Source: Arthrobacter sp. N199823
GTDB taxonomy: Bacteria; Actinomycetota; Actinomycetes; Actinomycetales; Micrococcaceae
DNA length: 64,000 nucleotides
Direction: 5' to 3'
Assembly: GCF_002929705.1 (NCBI RefSeq)
Contig: NZ_PJIN01000003.1
Span: forward strand, 1-64,000
Part shown: positions 1 to 7,966 of the stretch, piece after piece
How positions within the stretch are numbered: position 1 is the first letter of the stretch
Layout of the letters: the number at the start of each line of letters is the position of its first letter
Notes under the pieces: generated by a model
The model's input: only the letters and a program-made list of their open reading frames with translations
What the model was told of the DNA's origin: nothing
Databases searched by the model: none
Translations under genes and position numbers: made by a program

Positions 1-60
1 ATGAAAGAACAACCATTACCTACCCTGCCAGCCAGTCACAGACTAGCCACTTCAAATACT

Positions 61-221
61 TACAGGGGGGTGTTGCCACCGAGATTGGGATGGCAGCGAG
101 GTGATTGCTGATTAGGGGCGCGGCGCCAAAAATATGGACGCCTGTCATAACGTGGATGTAAGACTTTGCTACCGATGGTTGGTCGACCTTGAACAAGAAC
201 TAGTTCAAAGGAGCACTAGCC
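61..221 (+). ncRNA. Candidate IS110 bridge RNA / left end
   Basis: In IS110-group elements the left noncoding end is transcribed into a bridge RNA that pairs with target and donor DNA and guides the recombinase. This stretch lies in that place and is structured. A 6-bp hairpin with a 5-nt loop (CAGCGA at 94-99, TTGCTG at 105-110) is followed by a GC-rich GGCGCGGCGCC segment near 118-127, then by a hairpin just before the start codon. The order (5' stem-loop, then longer folded loops) resembles known bridge RNAs, but guide loops could not be assigned without flanking target comparisons. Confidence 0.35.
187..213 (+). promoter_or_regulatory. Hairpin masking the transposase RBS
   Basis: CCTTGAAC (187-194) pairs with GTTCAAAGG (203-211, one bulged A) around an 8-nt loop. 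The right arm contains most of the Shine-Dalgarno AAAGGAG (207-213), which serves the ATG at 222 with 8-nt spacing. When folded, the ribosome-binding site would be occluded, consistent with low transposase synthesis. The pairing is visible in the sequence; the regulatory effect is inferred. Confidence 0.5.
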
Positions 222-1418
222 ATGATCACTAATGACGTCCAGATCTTTCTAGGCCTCGACGTCGGCAAAACCGACCACTGGGCCTGCGCCGTCACTAAAG
301 ATGGCACGAAAATTTGGAATCGGACCCTTCCTAACGACGAAGCCAAGCTCACCGCCGTCTATCAAGACCTCAGCGCCAGGGGCAGTGTTCTTGTTGTCGT
401 GGATCAGCCCGCGACCATCGGGGCATTAGCCGTCGCGCTCGCTCAACACCTGGGTATCCCGGTCGCCTACCTGCCCGGGTTATCGATGCGACGGATCGCG
501 GATATGTACCCGGGAACGGCGAAAACCGATGAAAAAGACGCGTTCATCATCGCGGACGCGGCCCGTACTATGCCTCACACCCTCCGTAGCATCGAGGTTG
601 CTGATGAGGATGAAGCGACGCTGGGCATGCTCACGGGTTTTGATCTGGACTTGGCACGCCAGATCACGCAAACGAGCAATCGAATCCGCGGGCTCTTTAC
701 CCAAATCCACCCACCCCTGGAACGCGTCATTGGCCCTTGGCTGGATCACGACGCCGTCCTTGAAGTCCTCGCCTCCTGGCCCACGCCGGCCCAACTCAAG
801 CAGGCCGGCAAAGCGCGGATCGCTGCGAAACTCAAGAAGCACGGCGCACGGCGCCACACCGCCTGGGCAACGACAATCCTTGCCGCACTGGAGAAACAGA
901 GCGTTATCGTGGTCGGCACCGACGCTGCCGCACTAGTGATCCCACACCTAGCCAATCAGTTGATCTCCCTGCATGCCCAACGCGTTGACGTAGCCACTCA
1001 CCTCGAGAAAATGGTGGAGGCCCACCCTCTTTACCCGGTCCTGACATCCATGCCAGGGATCGCCGTCAGGACCGCAGCGATCATCATTGCCGAGATCTCC
1101 GGCAAAACCTTCGCTAACGCCGCAGCCATGGCCTCCTACGCAGGCTTAGCGCCGACCACACGCCAGTCAGGTACCTCGATCAAATCCGAACGTGTCAGCC
1201 ATTCAGGGAACAAACGCCTGAAACGAGCGCTGTTCCTCTCTGCCTTCGCCTCGATCAGATTCGACCCCGCCAGCCGCGCCTACTACGACCGGAAACGCGC
1301 CCAAGGAAAACGCCACAACCAAGCCTTGATCGCACTAGCCCACCGCCGACTCACAGTCCTCTTCGCCCTGCTTCGAGACAAAACCCTTTACGATCTTCCG
1401 GAACTAAAAGCTGCTTGA
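222..1418 (+). CDS. IS110-family transposase (DEDD recombinase)
   Basis: 398 aa, the usual length for the family. The N-terminal RuvC-like domain carries acidic residues at D13 (GLDVGKTD), D61 (VVVDQP), D103 and D106 (KTDEKDA); the second position, Glu in many relatives, is Asp here. The C-terminal Transposase_20 domain (about residues 270-360) holds SMPGIAVRTAAIIIAEI, then YAGLAPTTRQSGTS and SHSGNKRLKRAL; the serine in RQSGTS is at the expected position of the catalytic nucleophile. The enzyme is known to insert and excise elements through a circular intermediate guided by the element's own RNA. The start is set by AAAGGAG 8 nt upstream. No frameshift or stop interrupts it, so it may be active. 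Confidence 0.95.
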   Translation: MITNDVQIFLGLDVGKTDHWACAVTKDGTKIWNRTLPNDEAKLTAVYQDLSARGSVLVVVDQPATIGALAVALAQHLGIPVAYLPGLSMRRIADMYPGTAKTDEKDAFIIADAARTMPHTLRSIEVADEDEATLGMLTGFDLDLARQITQTSNRIRGLFTQIHPPLERVIGPWLDHDAVLEVLASWPTPAQLKQAGKARIAAKLKKHGARRHTAWATTILAALEKQSVIVVGTDAAALVIPHLANQLISLHAQRVDVATHLEKMVEAHPLYPVLTSMPGIAVRTAAIIIAEISGKTFANAAAMASYAGLAPTTRQSGTSIKSERVSHSGNKRLKRALFLSAFASIRFDPASRAYYDRKRAQGKRHNQALIALAHRRLTVLFALLRDKTLYDLPELKAA

Positions 1419-1506
1419 CAAAATACATAGGGGCACCCCCCCGGGTGGCGGTCGCTAATGGACCGGCCCCTCGACAGTTGCTGTTCGCGGTGGAAGCATG
1501 GCGGTC

Positions 1507-2037
1507 ATGAGAACTTCGGAGTTATTGACTGACGCTTTTGGCAGGATTGGCACCATAGTTGGCGGTGTCTTGGACGGGTTGGAGCCGCAGAAGGCCAATT
1601 GGCGCCCCGGCGGGAGCGGCAATTCCATCGCCTGGCTTGTCTGGCACCTGTCGCGCGGACAGGACGAACAAATTGCCGATGTGGCGGGGTCGCCGTCTAT
1701 TTGGCGCAGCGGAGGGTATGCGGCACGCTTTGCGTTCGAGCTAAACCCGGACGATACCGGTTACGGACACTCCACGGAGCAGGTCTCGGCGGTTCATGTT
1801 GATTCCATGGACTTGCTGCGTGAGTACTTCGAAGCGGTTCTGGCGCGGAGCCTGGAGTATGTGGGTGGTTTGGCGGATGCCGAGCTCGAGAGAATCGTGG
1901 ATGAACGCTGGGATCCACCGGTGACCCTCGGTGTTCGGCTCATCAGCATTCTCGATGATTGTGTGCAACATGGCGGGCAGGCGGCCTATATTAAAGGCTT
2001 GCCGGCTCGGGGCAACTCTGCGCCTGCGCCTCGTTAG
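1507..2037 (+). CDS. DinB-superfamily protein (DUF664-like)
   Basis: 176 aa from the ATG at 1507; the ATG at 1498 is in frame, but GGAAG at 1492-1496 fits the later start (10-nt spacing) better. The protein is predicted helical, with an early NSIAWLVWHLSRGQDEQIAD segment and a late LDDCVQHGGQAAYIKG segment whose histidines match the metal-binding histidines of the DinB/mycothiol-transferase four-helix fold. Members are soluble metal-binding enzymes, and some use mycothiol as cosubstrate in actinobacteria. The substrate cannot be inferred. It is monocistronic, lying between the insertion sequence and a strong palindrome. Confidence 0.75.
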   Translation: MRTSELLTDAFGRIGTIVGGVLDGLEPQKANWRPGGSGNSIAWLVWHLSRGQDEQIADVAGSPSIWRSGGYAARFAFELNPDDTGYGHSTEQVSAVHVDSMDLLREYFEAVLARSLEYVGGLADAELERIVDERWDPPVTLGVRLISILDDCVQHGGQAAYIKGLPARGNSAPAPR

Positions 2038-2061
2038 GACGTAATGGTACGCCAGTCCAAG

Positions 2062-2097
2062 AGCTACGCACCGTTGTTGGAACAACGGTGCGTAGCT
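2062..2097 (+). terminator. 17-bp palindromic terminator after DinB gene
   Basis: AGCTACGCACCGTTGTT (2062-2078) and its exact reverse complement (2081-2097) are separated by 2 nt, giving a hairpin of about 15 usable base pairs 25 bp after the stop codon. There is no T-tract, as is common for actinobacterial intrinsic terminators. Confidence 0.6.
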
Positions 2098-2319
2098 GCA
2101 AATTCTGCGACCCAGGCCCCGGCGTACTCCCCTCATGAGGAGGCCCCTTACATATTTTGGCGGCCCCACCTAGACTGACAACAACCCTGCTGACCACCCT
2201 CAATCCCGTGCACCATCTACGTGTTTTCAGGGTGCCACATAAGGCGTCAGGGGGTTGATTTCTCATTGCACTTGAAGCGCCACAATGGCGTCTTCTGAAC
2301 TAACTGGGAAGGAAAAACC

Positions 2320-3531
2320 ATGTCAGGAAACAAAGCCGTTGCCTACAAGGGACCGGGAGTTGTCGAGGTCATTGACATCGACTACCCAACATTTGAACTC
2401 AAGGACGGGCCGGGCGTCAACCCAGCCAATGTGGGGAGAAAAGTTCCCCATGGCGTCATCCTGCGCACCGTTGCCACCAATATTTGTGGCTCGGATCAGC
2501 ACATGGTGCGAGGACGCACCACAGCCCCCTCTGACCTAGTCTTGGGCCACGAAATCACCGGCGAAGTAGTTGAAGTCGGCTCGGACGTGGAGTTCATCAA
2601 GGTGGGTGATATCTGTTCTGTACCCTTCAATATTGCTTGCGGCCGCTGCCGCAACTGCAAGGAACGTAAAACGGGCATCTGCCTCAACGTCAATCCAGAC
2701 CGTCCCGGCAGCGCCTACGGCTACGTTGACATGGGCGGCTGGGTGGGTGGCCAAGCCGAGTATGTTTTGGTTCCCTACGCCGATTGGAACTTGCTGAAGT
2801 TCCCGGATCGGGACCAGGCGCTCGAGAAGATGCTCGATTTGACAATGCTTTCGGATATTTTCCCCACAGGCTTCCACGGTGCCGTCACAGCCGGGGTGGG
2901 TGTGGGATCCACCGTCTACATCGCCGGGGCCGGACCGGTTGGCCTGGCTGCGGCAACGTCGGCGCACTTGTTGGGTGCCGCCGTCGTTATTGTCGGTGAC
3001 ATGAACGCGGACAGGCTGGCACAGGCACGTACCTTCGGCTGCGAGACCATCGACCTTTCCGAGGGTGAACCGGGTGCCCAGATCGAACAGCTGCTCGGTG
3101 TGCCCGAGGTGGATTGCGCGGTGGATGCCGTTGGTTTCGAGGCAAAGGGCCACGGGCACGGCGCGGGCGAGGCTCCAGCCACAGTCCTGAACTCGCTCAT
3201 GGACATTACAGCTGCCGGCGGGTCCTTGGGCATTCCTGGCCTTTATGTCACGGGGGACCCGGGCGGCATCGATGCGGCGGCTCAAAAGGGCGCCCTGTCG
3301 CTGAGTTTGGGCACCGGCTGGGCCAAGTCGCTGTCCTTCACCACGGGGCAGTGCCCCGTTATGAAGTACAACCGTGGCCTGATGATGGCGATCCTGCATG
3401 ACAAGGTTTCCATTGCCAAGAACGTCAACGCGAAGGCGATCTCTCTCGCCGATGCGCCGCGGGGCTATGCCGAGTTCGACGCCGGTGCTGCCACGAAGTA
3501 CGTGCTGAACCCGAACGGCTACTTGAACTAG
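2320..3531 (+). CDS. fdhA: Glutathione-independent formaldehyde dehydrogenase
   Basis: 403 aa, a zinc-containing medium-chain dehydrogenase that oxidises formaldehyde to formate with tightly bound NAD and without glutathione (Pseudomonas putida FdhA type). The catalytic zinc region shows NICGSDQHMVRGRT and the GHEITGEV motif; the structural zinc lobe is ACGRCRNCKERKTGIC (four cysteines). The Rossmann fold begins YIAGAGPVGLAAATSA around residue 205. The long insertion MDITAAGGSLGIPGLY and total length match FdhA rather than ordinary alcohol dehydrogenases. GGAAGGA precedes the ATG. It ends before a strong bidirectional terminator and appears monocistronic. The likely role is detoxification of formaldehyde from demethylation reactions. 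Confidence 0.9.
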   Translation: MSGNKAVAYKGPGVVEVIDIDYPTFELKDGPGVNPANVGRKVPHGVILRTVATNICGSDQHMVRGRTTAPSDLVLGHEITGEVVEVGSDVEFIKVGDICSVPFNIACGRCRNCKERKTGICLNVNPDRPGSAYGYVDMGGWVGGQAEYVLVPYADWNLLKFPDRDQALEKMLDLTMLSDIFPTGFHGAVTAGVGVGSTVYIAGAGPVGLAAATSAHLLGAAVVIVGDMNADRLAQARTFGCETIDLSEGEPGAQIEQLLGVPEVDCAVDAVGFEAKGHGHGAGEAPATVLNSLMDITAAGGSLGIPGLYVTGDPGGIDAAAQKGALSLSLGTGWAKSLSFTTGQCPVMKYNRGLMMAILHDKVSIAKNVNAKAISLADAPRGYAEFDAGAATKYVLNPNGYLN

Positions 3532-3557
3532 CCAGAGCTGCGGTTTCATCTCTCCAC

Positions 3558-3630
3558 CTGTGTGGCAGTTGTCGAATCGATTTGCCCGAATTTGGGTGGA
3601 TTTGATCTAACAACTGCCACACAGATTTTT
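3558..3630 (+). terminator. Bidirectional terminator between fdhA and fliW
   Basis: CTGTGTGGCAGTTGT (3558-3572) and its perfect complement (3610-3624) enclose a 37-nt loop with a small inner CCCGAATTTGGG hairpin. ATTTTTT follows on the + strand. It separates convergent fdhA and the fliW operon. Confidence 0.8.
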
Positions 3631-4016
3631 TAGATGGGGGAGAGCACGTGGCGCAACGGCCAGTCGGTGCCGTCCAAAATGATTTGGGCACATGCGCCCG
3701 TGGAGGGGTTGACCACTATGGGTGCCGACAGGTTCACCGTGGTCGTGCCTCCCGGGTTCACCACCACCAGCACCAAGGCCGACTCCGGATCTGCGCCGAT
3801 GGCGGCAAGTTCCGCCACCGGCAGCCGCGGTGTGTACGACGGCACATACACGGCCGGATCCAGCACAAAAAGTCTTGCAGCGCCGTGCTGGGAAGTCAGG
3901 GAAAAAAGACCCGGGGTGTCGGCAATTTGGGCCAGCGTGAAATCCGTGCTGGGTTCCAGTCCCGGCGGCGGGCTCAGGAAAAGCAGGCGCTCAAGGTTTA
4001 TGGCGGCCGGTATCAT
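3630..4016 (-). CDS. fliW: Flagellar assembly factor FliW
   Basis: 128 aa. FliW is a small beta-barrel protein that binds free flagellin and, when flagellin is exported, binds and antagonises CsrA. Family features are the LLFLSPPPGLEPSTDFTLAQI opening, FSLTSQHGAARLFVLDP, and the C-terminal VNPSTGACAQIILDGTDWPLRH segment (allosteric CsrA-binding face in relatives). Its start overlaps the flgL stop by 4 nt (ATGA), so it is translationally coupled as last gene of flgN-flgK-flgL-fliW. Its partner csrA lies 27 kb away at the other end of the locus, whereas in many Firmicutes the two are adjacent. Confidence 0.9.
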   Translation of the reverse strand: MIPAAINLERLLFLSPPPGLEPSTDFTLAQIADTPGLFSLTSQHGAARLFVLDPAVYVPSYTPRLPVAELAAIGADPESALVLVVVNPGGTTTVNLSAPIVVNPSTGACAQIILDGTDWPLRHVLSPI

Positions 4017-4897
4017 CGCAGGAAGTCCATCAATGTGGTTGACAGCACCTTCGCCGTGACGCTCAGGGATGCCTGGTAGGCCAGCTCCTGCGTCTTCAGG
4101 TCAAGGATTGCCTTGCCCAGGTCAAGGTCTTCAACGCTGGCACGCTGGGATTCTAAGTCAACCAGGGCATTGACGTTGGAATCCTTGGCCCGCAGCAGCG
4201 CCGCGTGGCGGGCGCCCACCACCGAGCGCTGGCCGATCACATTGTTCAGTGCGGCGTTGACTGTGTCGATCGAGCCGGAAATATCGGCTCCCGAGCGAAG
4301 GTCTGCGGCTATTTTTGAGACCTGTTCGAACACCGACTCCGCGCCATTGACAAAGATGGCTGCGCCATCGGCGTCCACCCGAATGGTTGCCTCGCCGCTG
4401 ATGCGCCGCACGACAGGGCTGTTCCCTTCGCCCGTAAACGTCGGAGGAGTGCCCTCGAAGGCGAAGCCGGCATCCGAATTTCCGGCGAAAATGGTCCGGC
4501 CCAGGAATTTCGTATTGGCCTGGACCAGCAATTCGCTGCTGATGGAATCAAGCTCAGCCGCGATGGCTTCCTTGGCTTCGGGTGTCATGGTCCCGTTGGC
4601 TCCCTGGAGGGTGAGGTACTGCACGCGCTGCAACAATGTCACGGACGTATCCAGGGCCCCGTTTGCCATGGTGAGCCAGCCGTCGCCATTGTCAATGTTA
4701 CGCGCGTGCTGGGCGGCCTGGGCCTGCGCCGCCCGCACGGCCAGGGAATCGGCAGCCGCGGCGGGATCATCGGAGAGCCGGGTGTTCTTTTGCAACGTGT
4801 TGGCCCGCAACTGCGCTTCCGCGAGCTTCACTGCGTTGGCCTGCATCCCACGCTGCGCCGCAGTGGAATTGGTGGTCATGGTGACTCTGCTCAGCAT
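4013..4897 (-). CDS. flgL: Flagellar hook-filament junction protein FlgL
   Basis: 294 aa from the ATG at 4897, giving MLSRVTMTTNS, the family-type start; an upstream in-frame ATG would overlap flgK. FlgL (HAP3) joins hook and filament with FlgK. The N-terminal flagellin-like helix (QANAVKLAEAQLRANTLQKNTRLSDDPAAAADSL) and C-terminal helix (LDLGKAILDLKTQELAYQASL) form the D0/D1 coiled coil; the middle is a small variable domain. One base separates it from the flgK stop, and its own stop overlaps fliW, indicating tight coupling in one operon. Confidence 0.92.
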   Translation of the reverse strand: MLSRVTMTTNSTAAQRGMQANAVKLAEAQLRANTLQKNTRLSDDPAAAADSLAVRAAQAQAAQHARNIDNGDGWLTMANGALDTSVTLLQRVQYLTLQGANGTMTPEAKEAIAAELDSISSELLVQANTKFLGRTIFAGNSDAGFAFEGTPPTFTGEGNSPVVRRISGEATIRVDADGAAIFVNGAESVFEQVSKIAADLRSGADISGSIDTVNAALNNVIGQRSVVGARHAALLRAKDSNVNALVDLESQRASVEDLDLGKAILDLKTQELAYQASLSVTAKVLSTTLMDFLR

Positions 4898-4898
4898 A

Positions 4899-6317
4899 TT
4901 AGCGGCCCACCCTTCCGGTTTGGTTGATGAGGACGTCAAGTGCCTCATCAATGGCTGTCATCACACGGGCAGCAGCCTGATAGGCGTGCTGGTAGGTCAA
5001 CAAGTTCACGTTCTCCTCGTCAATGTCCACCGAGGCATTTGACTGCTGGCTGGCAACCGCGTTGTTCAGGGACATGTCAGCCAGAACCGCCTGCTGAAGG
5101 CCGCTCTGAATCTCCACGCCAAGGCGCACCACGGTGTCGCTCCACACGGTGTCCGGTGAATCCGCGCCGATGCCCAGCTGGGAGATGGTCGCGGCAATTG
5201 AGCCGTCCTTGCCGCCGGCGTTGGGAGCGCCGACCTGAATGCTGCCGGCATCCTTGGGCACCACCGTGAGCCCCAGCGCCGCGGGAACGCCGGCCGTGAA
5301 CTCGAAAAAGTCGTTGCCCGTGGTTTTGTCGGGGGCAACGCCGCCCTTGTAAACGGGATTGACCGTGTCCGCCAACTTCCGGGCCATGGTGTTGTAGGAG
5401 GCTGCTGTCTGGGCGATCATGCCGCCGCTGCCATCGAGCTCGGCCGGTTTCAGAACGGACAACATGCCGGCGAGTTTGCCGCCATCAAGGTCAACAGCGG
5501 AACCCGGACGGTGCGCCCATTCCAGTTGCACCGGGCCGCCCTGGGCCATCTTGGTGGCGCCGAAAAGTTTCACTTCATTGGACGTGCTGCCGGACAGCAG
5601 GACGTTTCCGCCCAGCAGGATCTCATTGGTCCCGTCAGGCAGCTCCCGGGTGGTGCCGCCAGTCAATTGGGCAATCTTGGCGGTCAGCGTGTTTCGCTGG
5701 TCAATGAGTTCGTTGTTGGGCGTTCCAGCGGCCGTGGCTGCACGGATCTGCTTGTTCAGTGCCGCAACCTGGGCGGCTGTGCCGTTGATGTCCTTGACCA
5801 CAGTGTCTGCACTGCCGCGGGTCTGGGACCACTGGGCATCCATTGCCTTGTACCCGGAGGCGATGCTCTGGGTGAGTGTTGCCGACTTTTCCAGCAGCAC
5901 GGCCGAGGAGGCGGCGTCGCCGGGAGTGTTTGAGACGCCCTGCCATGAGGTCCAAAAGCCCTGCAACTGGCTGGAAATGCCGTTGGGGCCCGGCTCGTTG
6001 AGTGTCTCCTCGATGCTGTTTAGTGCATTGGCCCGGACCCCGGTGTAGCCGGAAGCCGAGAAACTGGTGCGGACGCGCGCTTCCAGGAAGACATCGCCCA
6101 AGCGTGAGATGCCGCTGACGCCGACGCCTTGGCCCACCTTGATGCCCGAATCGTTCAGGGAGCCGCGGGCGGGTGTACCAAGCGCAGAGAATTCCGCGCG
6201 CTGGCGTGTGTAACCGGCTGTATTGACGTTGGTCAGGTTCTGGCCGGTGGTGTTCAAGCCGGTGCGCGCCGCATTTAGCCCCGACAAGGCCGTGTTCAAG
6301 CCACTAAAAGTACTCAC
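4899..6317 (-). CDS. flgK: Flagellar hook-associated protein FlgK
   Basis: 472 aa from a GTG start with GAGGAA 5 nt upstream. FlgK (HAP1) is the first junction ring on the hook tip. It has the rod/hook N-terminal signature (STFSGLNTALSGLNAARTGLNTTGQNLTNVNTAGYTRQ), a long D1-D3 middle, and the C-terminal LLTYQHAYQAAARVMTAIDEALDVLIN helix shared with hook proteins. Length is near the lower end for the family. It follows flgN, its export chaperone, by 18 bp. Confidence 0.93.
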   Translation of the reverse strand: MSTFSGLNTALSGLNAARTGLNTTGQNLTNVNTAGYTRQRAEFSALGTPARGSLNDSGIKVGQGVGVSGISRLGDVFLEARVRTSFSASGYTGVRANALNSIEETLNEPGPNGISSQLQGFWTSWQGVSNTPGDAASSAVLLEKSATLTQSIASGYKAMDAQWSQTRGSADTVVKDINGTAAQVAALNKQIRAATAAGTPNNELIDQRNTLTAKIAQLTGGTTRELPDGTNEILLGGNVLLSGSTSNEVKLFGATKMAQGGPVQLEWAHRPGSAVDLDGGKLAGMLSVLKPAELDGSGGMIAQTAASYNTMARKLADTVNPVYKGGVAPDKTTGNDFFEFTAGVPAALGLTVVPKDAGSIQVGAPNAGGKDGSIAATISQLGIGADSPDTVWSDTVVRLGVEIQSGLQQAVLADMSLNNAVASQQSNASVDIDEENVNLLTYQHAYQAAARVMTAIDEALDVLINQTGRVGR

Positions 6318-6335
6318 ATATTCCTCAATTAGGCT

Positions 6336-6818
6336 TCAGACGCTTTCGTCCAGGAGCCGGGCGACGGCGTCCTGGCTGGTGTGTCCACGGTGGTCGTAGG
6401 TGCCAGCCTCGGTGGCCATGTTGGCTGCTGTGTCCTGAGCTGACCGCAAGCCGGCACGCAAGAATTGCAGATTCGTGTCCCGCAGGCCACGGATTTGCTC
6501 CACAGTGTTCATCATGGCGCTGTGGTGGTCGCTCAGGATTTCCTGCCACGGCCCGTCAGGGGCTCCGTCTGCCAATTCCAGCAAGCCGGCCTCGTCCGTC
6601 AAACCCCACTTCAGGGCCACCTCCCCGGCGACTGCCGTACGCTCCAACGTGGCGGCGCGAAGCCGTTCCACAACATGGCTGACTTCGCGGGTGGCGTTGT
6701 CCAGCCACCGGGTCTTGCCCGACGTGAGGATCAAGTGCTCTTCCTCCAGCTTGAAAACTAGAAGTTCGAGCAGTTCCCGTTCACGCCACAATAAAGTTGT
6801 TAGTTCCTCGGGACCCAT
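6336..6818 (-). CDS. flgN: FlgN-family export chaperone
   Basis: 160 aa, helical and charged. FlgN binds the C-terminal helices of FlgK and FlgL in the cytoplasm and delivers them to the export gate. The N-terminal heptad-rich segment LTTLLWRERELLELLVFKLEEEHLIL is typical, and gene order flgN-flgK-flgL supports the call. AAAGGAC lies just upstream of the ATG. It is the first gene of the leftward operon, with a sigma-28-type promoter 45 bp upstream. Confidence 0.85.
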   Translation of the reverse strand: MGPEELTTLLWRERELLELLVFKLEEEHLILTSGKTRWLDNATREVSHVVERLRAATLERTAVAGEVALKWGLTDEAGLLELADGAPDGPWQEILSDHHSAMMNTVEQIRGLRDTNLQFLRAGLRSAQDTAANMATEAGTYDHRGHTSQDAVARLLDESV

Positions 6819-6862
6819 GGAATAAGTCCTTTCATCGGCCCAATCTTGGTTTCATTACGAGA

Positions 6863-6889
6863 CTATCGGCAATAAGGCCTGTCCGGTTA
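6863..6889 (-). promoter_or_regulatory. Sigma-28-type promoter of flgN-flgK-flgL-fliW
   Basis: On the minus strand: TAAC (-35, 6889-6886), 15-bp spacer, GCCGATAG (-10, 6870-6863). The enterobacterial FliA consensus is TAAA-N15-GCCGATAA, so 10 of 12 box positions match with the exact spacer. The predicted leader is about 38 nt. Confidence 0.8.
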
Positions 6890-7047
6890 GAGAGTTTTTC
6901 GTGCAAAGAACCACCCTGACCTGTGTGGGCCAATTCCAGAGCCTGATCGTGTCGTACAGTTACTTGCATATGTGCGCTGTTGACGGCCGCTGATTTCTGG
7001 GGGTGTGCCGTCGCTGCACTCTTATGAATTGCCTAGGGGGCAAACAA

Positions 7048-7881
7048 TTGAATCGCGTTGAGCGCGACGACTTAGTCGTGCAAAATTTGCCACTGGTTGG
7101 GTACCTAGTGGCGGAGATCTGCATGCGCGCAGACCACCTGAGCCGGGAAGACCTGACTCAAGTGGGGGCCATTGCCCTCATCCACTGCGCCGAATCCTTC
7201 GATGAAGGGCTCGGTGTGCCTTTTGGCGCCTACGCACGACGCCGCATCAAGGGTGCCTTTGCGGACGAACTCCGCCGCGACGATTGGGCCACCCGGGGTG
7301 CCCGCACCAGAATGGGCGAGTTGGTGGCCGTCAAGGAGACGCTGACCAACGCGCTCAACCGTGTTCCTACTGTGGATGAAATGGCCGCTGCCATGGGCGT
7401 TGAACGGGCCGTGGTTGAGGCCTCTCGAATGGATGCCACCCGCACCATCATGCCGTTGACGGACGTCATTTCCGAGATGGTGGCCGACACCTCCCAAAGC
7501 CCCGAGAACGCGCTGATGCAGGCCGAGCATGAGCAATTCCTGGCTCACGCTGTCTCCGCGCTGCCTGCCAAGATGCGCTACGTGGTTGAACAGGTTTACT
7601 ACCACGATCGCAGCGTCAAGGAACTGGCCGCCGAGCTGGGTTCAAGCCATTCCGCCGTGTCCCAGCAGCGCACCGAAGGGATGCGGCTGTTGCGGGACGG
7701 GTTGGAACGGCACTATCTGGCAACGTCCACTGCGCAGTCCCCTGCCCACTCCCGGATCGCGGCCTCCCGCCGCGAGGACTACCTGGCGGAGTTGGGCACC
7801 CGCAGCTATGGCGGTGCCACGCGTGCCCGCCTGGCCATGGCCGACGTGCCCCACAGGCCGGGGGTCCCGGCCGCCGGGTAG
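7048..7881 (+). CDS. fliA: Flagellar sigma factor FliA/WhiG (sigma-28)
   Basis: 277 aa from a TTG at 7048, preferred because AGGGGG lies at 7035-7040 with 7-nt spacing; in-frame starts at 7003 and 7024 lack a ribosome site. Region 2 (LVGYLVAEI, then REDLTQVGAIALIHCAESFD and FGAYARRRIKGAFADELRRDDW) matches the sigma-28 signature; region 3 follows (RVPTVDEMAAAMGV) and region 4 ends with the helix-turn-helix DRSVKELAAELGSSHSAVSQ. Its likely targets are the five TWAC-N15-KCCGAYAG promoters in this locus. No flgM anti-sigma gene is recognisable nearby. A C-terminal extension of about 50 residues beyond region 4 is unconserved in appearance. Confidence 0.9.
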   Translation: MNRVERDDLVVQNLPLVGYLVAEICMRADHLSREDLTQVGAIALIHCAESFDEGLGVPFGAYARRRIKGAFADELRRDDWATRGARTRMGELVAVKETLTNALNRVPTVDEMAAAMGVERAVVEASRMDATRTIMPLTDVISEMVADTSQSPENALMQAEHEQFLAHAVSALPAKMRYVVEQVYYHDRSVKELAAELGSSHSAVSQQRTEGMRLLRDGLERHYLATSTAQSPAHSRIAASRREDYLAELGTRSYGGATRARLAMADVPHRPGVPAAG

Positions 7882-7930
7882 TGAGACTGGGCGGTGAGAC
7901 CGGGGAGTGAGATTGCGGCGGTGATGTACC

Positions 7931-7957
7931 TTACGGCGTGCCCCTGGGTGCCGACAG
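7931..7957 (+). promoter_or_regulatory. Sigma-28-type promoter of fliC
   Basis: TTAC (7931-7934), 15-bp spacer, GCCGACAG (7950-7957). This is weaker than the flgN site, but spacing is exact and flagellin is a standard sigma-28 target. Predicted transcription starts near 7964, only a few bases before the CsrA hairpin. Confidence 0.7.
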
Positions 7958-7966
7958 TGTGGGTTA

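Larger units (their letters stand above)
60..1450 (+). mobile_element. IS110-family insertion sequence
   Basis: The element consists of one DEDD-type transposase gene with about 160 bp of noncoding DNA on its left and a short noncoding right end. IS110 elements have no classical terminal inverted repeats, so the limits are approximate. The left margin reads AATACTTACAGGGGG and the right margin AATACATAGGGGC, a loosely repeated pair that may mark the ends. The longer noncoding end lies upstream of the transposase, the arrangement of the IS110 group rather than the IS1111 group. The neighbouring genes give no sign that the insertion disrupted one. Confidence 0.7.

Noticed and set aside
1-111. 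Short frame starting at base 1
   Set aside because: It crosses the presumed left margin of the insertion sequence, has no visible ribosome site because it starts at the window edge, and shows no recognisable motif.
2536-3549. 337-aa open frame antisense to fdhA
   Set aside because: It mirrors the codon pattern of fdhA in high-GC DNA, has no ribosome site or recognisable motif, and the + strand product is clearly a formaldehyde dehydrogenase.
3722-3729. GCCGACAG inside fliW as another sigma-28 -10 box
   Set aside because: The tetramer 15 bp upstream is AGGG, not TWAC, and it lies within coding sequence on the opposite strand with no gene to serve.
7003-7047. Longer N-terminus for the sigma factor (starts at 7003 or 7024)
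   Set aside because: Neither has a ribosome site, the extra residues (Cys-rich) lack family similarity, and AGGGGG is ideally placed for the TTG at 7048.
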